A stretch of DNA of 7,243 nt, from positions 1 to 7,243 of the forward strand of contig JBKJQB010000286.1 in assembly GCA_046594105.1 (NCBI GenBank), written 5' to 3'. Positions 5,279 through 7,243 of this stretch are shown one piece after another. The stretch is from JBDSGC01 sp046594105 (GTDB taxonomy: Bacteria; Acidobacteriota; Thermoanaerobaculia; Gp7-AA8). Both the position numbers and the translations under genes were made by a program. Numbering within the stretch: position 1 is the first letter of the stretch; each line of letters opens with the position of its first letter. The notes under the pieces were generated by a model. The model searched no databases. It saw nothing but the letters and a program-made list of their open reading frames with translations, and had not been told where the DNA came from.

Positions 5279-6103
5279 TCAACGACGGTCGTTGAGCGCC
5301 CAGTCGTAGTCGTCGTAGGCGATCTTCAGGTTCCCGCCGGCGGCGTCGAGCTTCTTGCGGTTCGCCTCAGAGGCATGCTTCTTCAAGAACGTTGCGGCAC
5401 CGCCGCCCCAGCCCTCGAAGTCCTGCTTGAAGAAGTCCATGACCTTGGTCACGTTGACGGTGTTGCCGGAGAACTTCATTCCGGTCGGTCCGTTGAGAAA
5501 CGTCTTCACCTGGTCGTCGAGCTGAGACTGCACTTTGGCGCCGACATAGGGCTCTTTGCGGATGGGCGGGCAACTCTTTGCCGCGCAATTGATGGCGAAG
5601 TGAATCCGGGGATCGTGGAAGCCCTCGCGCAGCTGCGCGTTCTCGATGGTGTTGAGCGAGATCATTCCGCTTCCGAAGGGGACGACCTCCTTGTCGAAGA
5701 CATTCAGCCGCTTGATGGCGTCCGTCGAGAGGTCCCGGATCGACTTGACCGGGTACTTCTCCGCGACGATGGCGGAGGAGTTCACGTTGTACAGGTTGAT
5801 CCAGTAGGCGAGCTGCTGATCTTTGTTGAGCGACTTCACGTCGACGCGGCCCAGTTCGGCGCGGAGCTTCTGCAAGGCCGGGAGGTCCTTGCTCTTCAAG
5901 GCGCCGTAGTTCATACCGCCAGCCGGGTCATAGTTCCTCTGGAGGATCCCCGCCCACACTGCGTAGTCGGGCTCCCCCTTCTCGGCGTTGGCCGCCGCCG
6001 CAGGAAGGGCTTTAGCAGGACCGGAGGAGGAAGGGCAGGCAAATGCGGTCAGAAGAAAAGGACTGGCGACGATCAGGACGAGCGGAAGGAATCTCTGTTT
6101 CAT
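5279..6103 (-). CDS. DUF547 domain-containing exported protein
   Basis: This 274-residue protein has an N-terminal signal peptide: KQR, a hydrophobic stretch of about residues 6-20, and then AFAC with Cys23. The segment before Cys23 is not a clean lipobox because Phe is at -2, so ordinary signal peptidase cleavage after Ala22 is as likely as lipidation. The DUF547 domain follows, recognised by AYWINLYN (99-106) and the hallmark HFAINCAAKSCPPI (168-181), with its histidine and two cysteines. The C-terminal YDWALND is also typical. The protein should act in the periplasm or at the outer surface of the membrane. The domain has no established activity. The start ATG at 6103 has GGAGGAG 6 bases upstream. 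The gene is divergent from psd and convergent with the radical SAM gene. Confidence 0.92.
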   Translation of the reverse strand: MKQRFLPLVLIVASPFLLTAFACPSSSGPAKALPAAAANAEKGEPDYAVWAGILQRNYDPAGGMNYGALKSKDLPALQKLRAELGRVDVKSLNKDQQLAYWINLYNVNSSAIVAEKYPVKSIRDLSTDAIKRLNVFDKEVVPFGSGMISLNTIENAQLREGFHDPRIHFAINCAAKSCPPIRKEPYVGAKVQSQLDDQVKTFLNGPTGMKFSGNTVNVTKVMDFFKQDFEGWGGGAATFLKKHASEANRKKLDAAGGNLKIAYDDYDWALNDRR

Positions 6104-6249
6104 GCACTTCTCCTCCGCAAGAGCCGCGCCCTGATGAGCCTTTCCGGCAATTTCCTACAATGAGAGGGTTCGCCGACGCAGGACGGGGGCGATCAACAGT
6201 TTCCATACCTGCACCTTCTCTTGCACTGTCTGAACACGGAGGACCGACG
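6104..6249. promoter_or_regulatory. Divergent promoter region between the DUF547 gene and psd
   Basis: These 146 bases lie between two outward-reading genes. Next to the DUF547 start is its ribosome-binding site (GGAGGAG on the minus strand). A TACAAT at 6156-6161 is a candidate -10 box for psd and would give it a leader of about 80 bases ending in GGAGG at 6238-6242. No clear -35 box or operator palindrome is visible. Confidence 0.45.
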
Positions 6250-7095
6250 TTGTACCGATATCTTCGCTACGTTCCCAAGAATCGCGTGAGCCGGATGATG
6301 GGGCGCCTGCTGCATCTGCCCCTGCCCGGACCGCTGGCGCGGTTGCTGGTGCGCTGGTTTGCCGCGACTTACAAAATCGACGTCGATGCCGCGGAGAATC
6401 CGCTCGGATCGTACCCGTCGATCGGTCACTTTTTCATCCGCAACCTCGCGGAGGGGCTGCGTCCGATCGAGGGGGACTTCGTCAGCCCGGTGGATGGAAA
6501 GCTGCGAAACTTCGGCGTCGTCACAGACGGCCTTCTGGAGCAGGTCAAAGGGAAGACCTACACCGTCGCCAGTTTTCTGGGTGACGAGGTGCTCGCCAGG
6601 CGATACACGGATGGCGCGTTCTTCAACCTCTACCTCTCGCCACAGGACTATCACCACGTGCACTCGCCCGTCAGCGGCAGCATCACCGGGAGCATCCACA
6701 TTCCCGGCAAACTGTGGCCGGTCAACGACTGGTCTCTGGCCAATGTCGAGGAGCTTTTCTCCATCAACGAGCGCATGGTCACGTACATCGAGTGCGCGTT
6801 GGGCCGCGTCGCTGTGGTCATGATCGGCGCGACCAACGTGGGCAAGATCTCGGTGGTGTATGACGACATCATCTCCAACCGTCCGCGGAAGCAGCGCACC
6901 ACGCCGCGCAGCTACGAACCGCCCTTTCCCATTGCCGCCGGCGATCGCCTGGGCACCTTCCACATGGGCTCCAGCGTGGTGCTACTGGTGGAACCCGGCA
7001 GGATCGACCTTGCGAAGGTCCGTCTGCAGATCGGAAAGAAAGTGCAATACGGCGCAGCGATTCTGCACGGAGCGAAGCCGCCGGCGAGTTCGTAG
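6250..7095 (+). CDS. psd: Phosphatidylserine decarboxylase proenzyme (TTG start)
   Basis: The enzyme decarboxylates phosphatidylserine to phosphatidylethanolamine at the inner membrane. The TTG at 6250 is preferred because GGAGG (6238-6242) sits 7 bases before it and the resulting N terminus (YRYLRYVPKNRVSRMMGRL) aligns with the start of the E. coli enzyme. The frame is open upstream to an ATG at 6043, but that would add 69 residues unlike any Psd and overlap the divergent DUF547 gene. The protein is then 281 residues. Catalytic residues are visible: Asp82 in PVDGK, His135 and His138 in DYHHVHSP, and the self-cleavage motif MGSS, which breaks between Gly240 and Ser241 to give the small chain with an N-terminal pyruvoyl group. 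The usual form is LGST, so this is a conservative variant. ENPLGSYPSIGHFFIR is also typical. No phosphatidylserine synthase gene is adjacent in this window. Confidence 0.96.
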   Translation: MYRYLRYVPKNRVSRMMGRLLHLPLPGPLARLLVRWFAATYKIDVDAAENPLGSYPSIGHFFIRNLAEGLRPIEGDFVSPVDGKLRNFGVVTDGLLEQVKGKTYTVASFLGDEVLARRYTDGAFFNLYLSPQDYHHVHSPVSGSITGSIHIPGKLWPVNDWSLANVEELFSINERMVTYIECALGRVAVVMIGATNVGKISVVYDDIISNRPRKQRTTPRSYEPPFPIAAGDRLGTFHMGSSVVLLVEPGRIDLAKVRLQIGKKVQYGAAILHGAKPPASS

Positions 7096-7126
7096 AGCGA
7101 CGGGCAGGCACTCTTCCATCGAGTGT

Positions 7127-7241
7127 CCTTCTCCCCGGGCACGGGGAGAAGGTGCCGAAGGCGGATGAGGGGAGCTCACTCGACCAGGCAGGACCCCTCA
7201 TCCCCGCTTCGCGGACCTTCTCCCCGTGTGCGGGGAGAAGG
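7127..7241. repeat. Inverted pair of CCTTCTCCCCG hairpin repeats (REPIN-like doublet)
   Basis: Two perfect 11-bp stems with 4-base loops occur: 7127-7137 with 7142-7152 (loop GGCA), and 7216-7226 with 7231-7241 (loop TGTG). Each is accompanied by a tail reading toward the centre, GGATGAGGGG at 7163-7172 and CCCCTCATCC at 7194-7203, so the whole is a large imperfect dyad with about 20 unrelated bases in the middle. It starts 32 bases after the psd stop codon and could terminate that transcript. The first hairpin resembles the one at 5194. The right edge is at the window end, so the element may continue. Confidence 0.85.
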
Positions 7242-7243
7242 AC

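Noticed and set aside
5234..6163. 309-residue plus-strand frame opposite the DUF547 gene
   Set aside because: The minus-strand DUF547 protein has clear family motifs, a signal peptide and a ribosome-binding site; the opposite frame has none.
6193..6963. 256-residue minus-strand frame opposite psd
   Set aside because: It is antisense to an unmistakable psd and shows no motif of its own.
7127..7243. Repeats at the right end considered as the start of a CRISPR array
   Set aside because: There are only two units, in inverted rather than direct orientation, with long internal hairpins and no regular spacers.

Overview
The window is GC-rich (roughly two thirds G+C by eye) bacterial chromosomal DNA. 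It holds seven complete or nearly complete genes plus the 3' end of an eighth, separated by short intergenic gaps of 105 to about 210 bases that carry dispersed palindromic repeats. The mix of a DUF547 lipoprotein-like exported protein, a YyaL-type protein, TTG starts, TACAAT-type -10 boxes, and the 'GTAGCGCCGGC' and 'CCTTCTCCCC' repeat families suggests Acidobacteriota or a neighbouring phylum. That assignment is an inference; no rRNA or marker gene in the window settles it. I see no phage, transposase, tRNA, rRNA or CRISPR.

Left part (1-1817): the C-terminal end of a YyaL/SPATA20-type (DUF255) protein reads rightward to 500. A nested palindromic repeat (517-626) follows it. A leftward four-helix membrane protein of the DUF1304 family (678-1040) is divergent from a TetR-type regulator (1227-1817). 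The regulator has a perfect 12-base palindrome (1201-1212) just upstream, a probable operator.

Middle (1833-5099): an alpha/beta hydrolase follows the regulator by 15 bases and probably shares its transcript, with an unusual A-H-S-F-A nucleophile elbow. Next is a small family-2 glycosyltransferase with a TACAAT box so close to its ATG that the mRNA would be almost leaderless. A radical SAM enzyme follows, with a CxxxCxxC cluster motif and further conserved-looking cysteines in its middle and C-terminal parts. The last two genes end in copies of the same 46-base repeat.

Right part (5100-7243): a strong 17-bp hairpin (5194-5231) lies between the convergent radical SAM and DUF547 genes. The DUF547 gene (minus) is divergent from psd, the phosphatidylserine decarboxylase proenzyme gene, whose best start is a TTG at 6250 behind a GGAGG. 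The window ends in two inverted copies of a 'CCTTCTCCCCG' hairpin repeat.

Functional reading: the only firmly identified pathway step is phosphatidylethanolamine synthesis (psd). The glycosyltransferase, the radical SAM enzyme and psd could all act on envelope lipids, but they lie in separate transcription units and the link is speculative. The most interesting object is the radical SAM gene, for its C-terminal cysteine region and for a leader in which the ribosome-binding site can pair with a downstream CCTCC.
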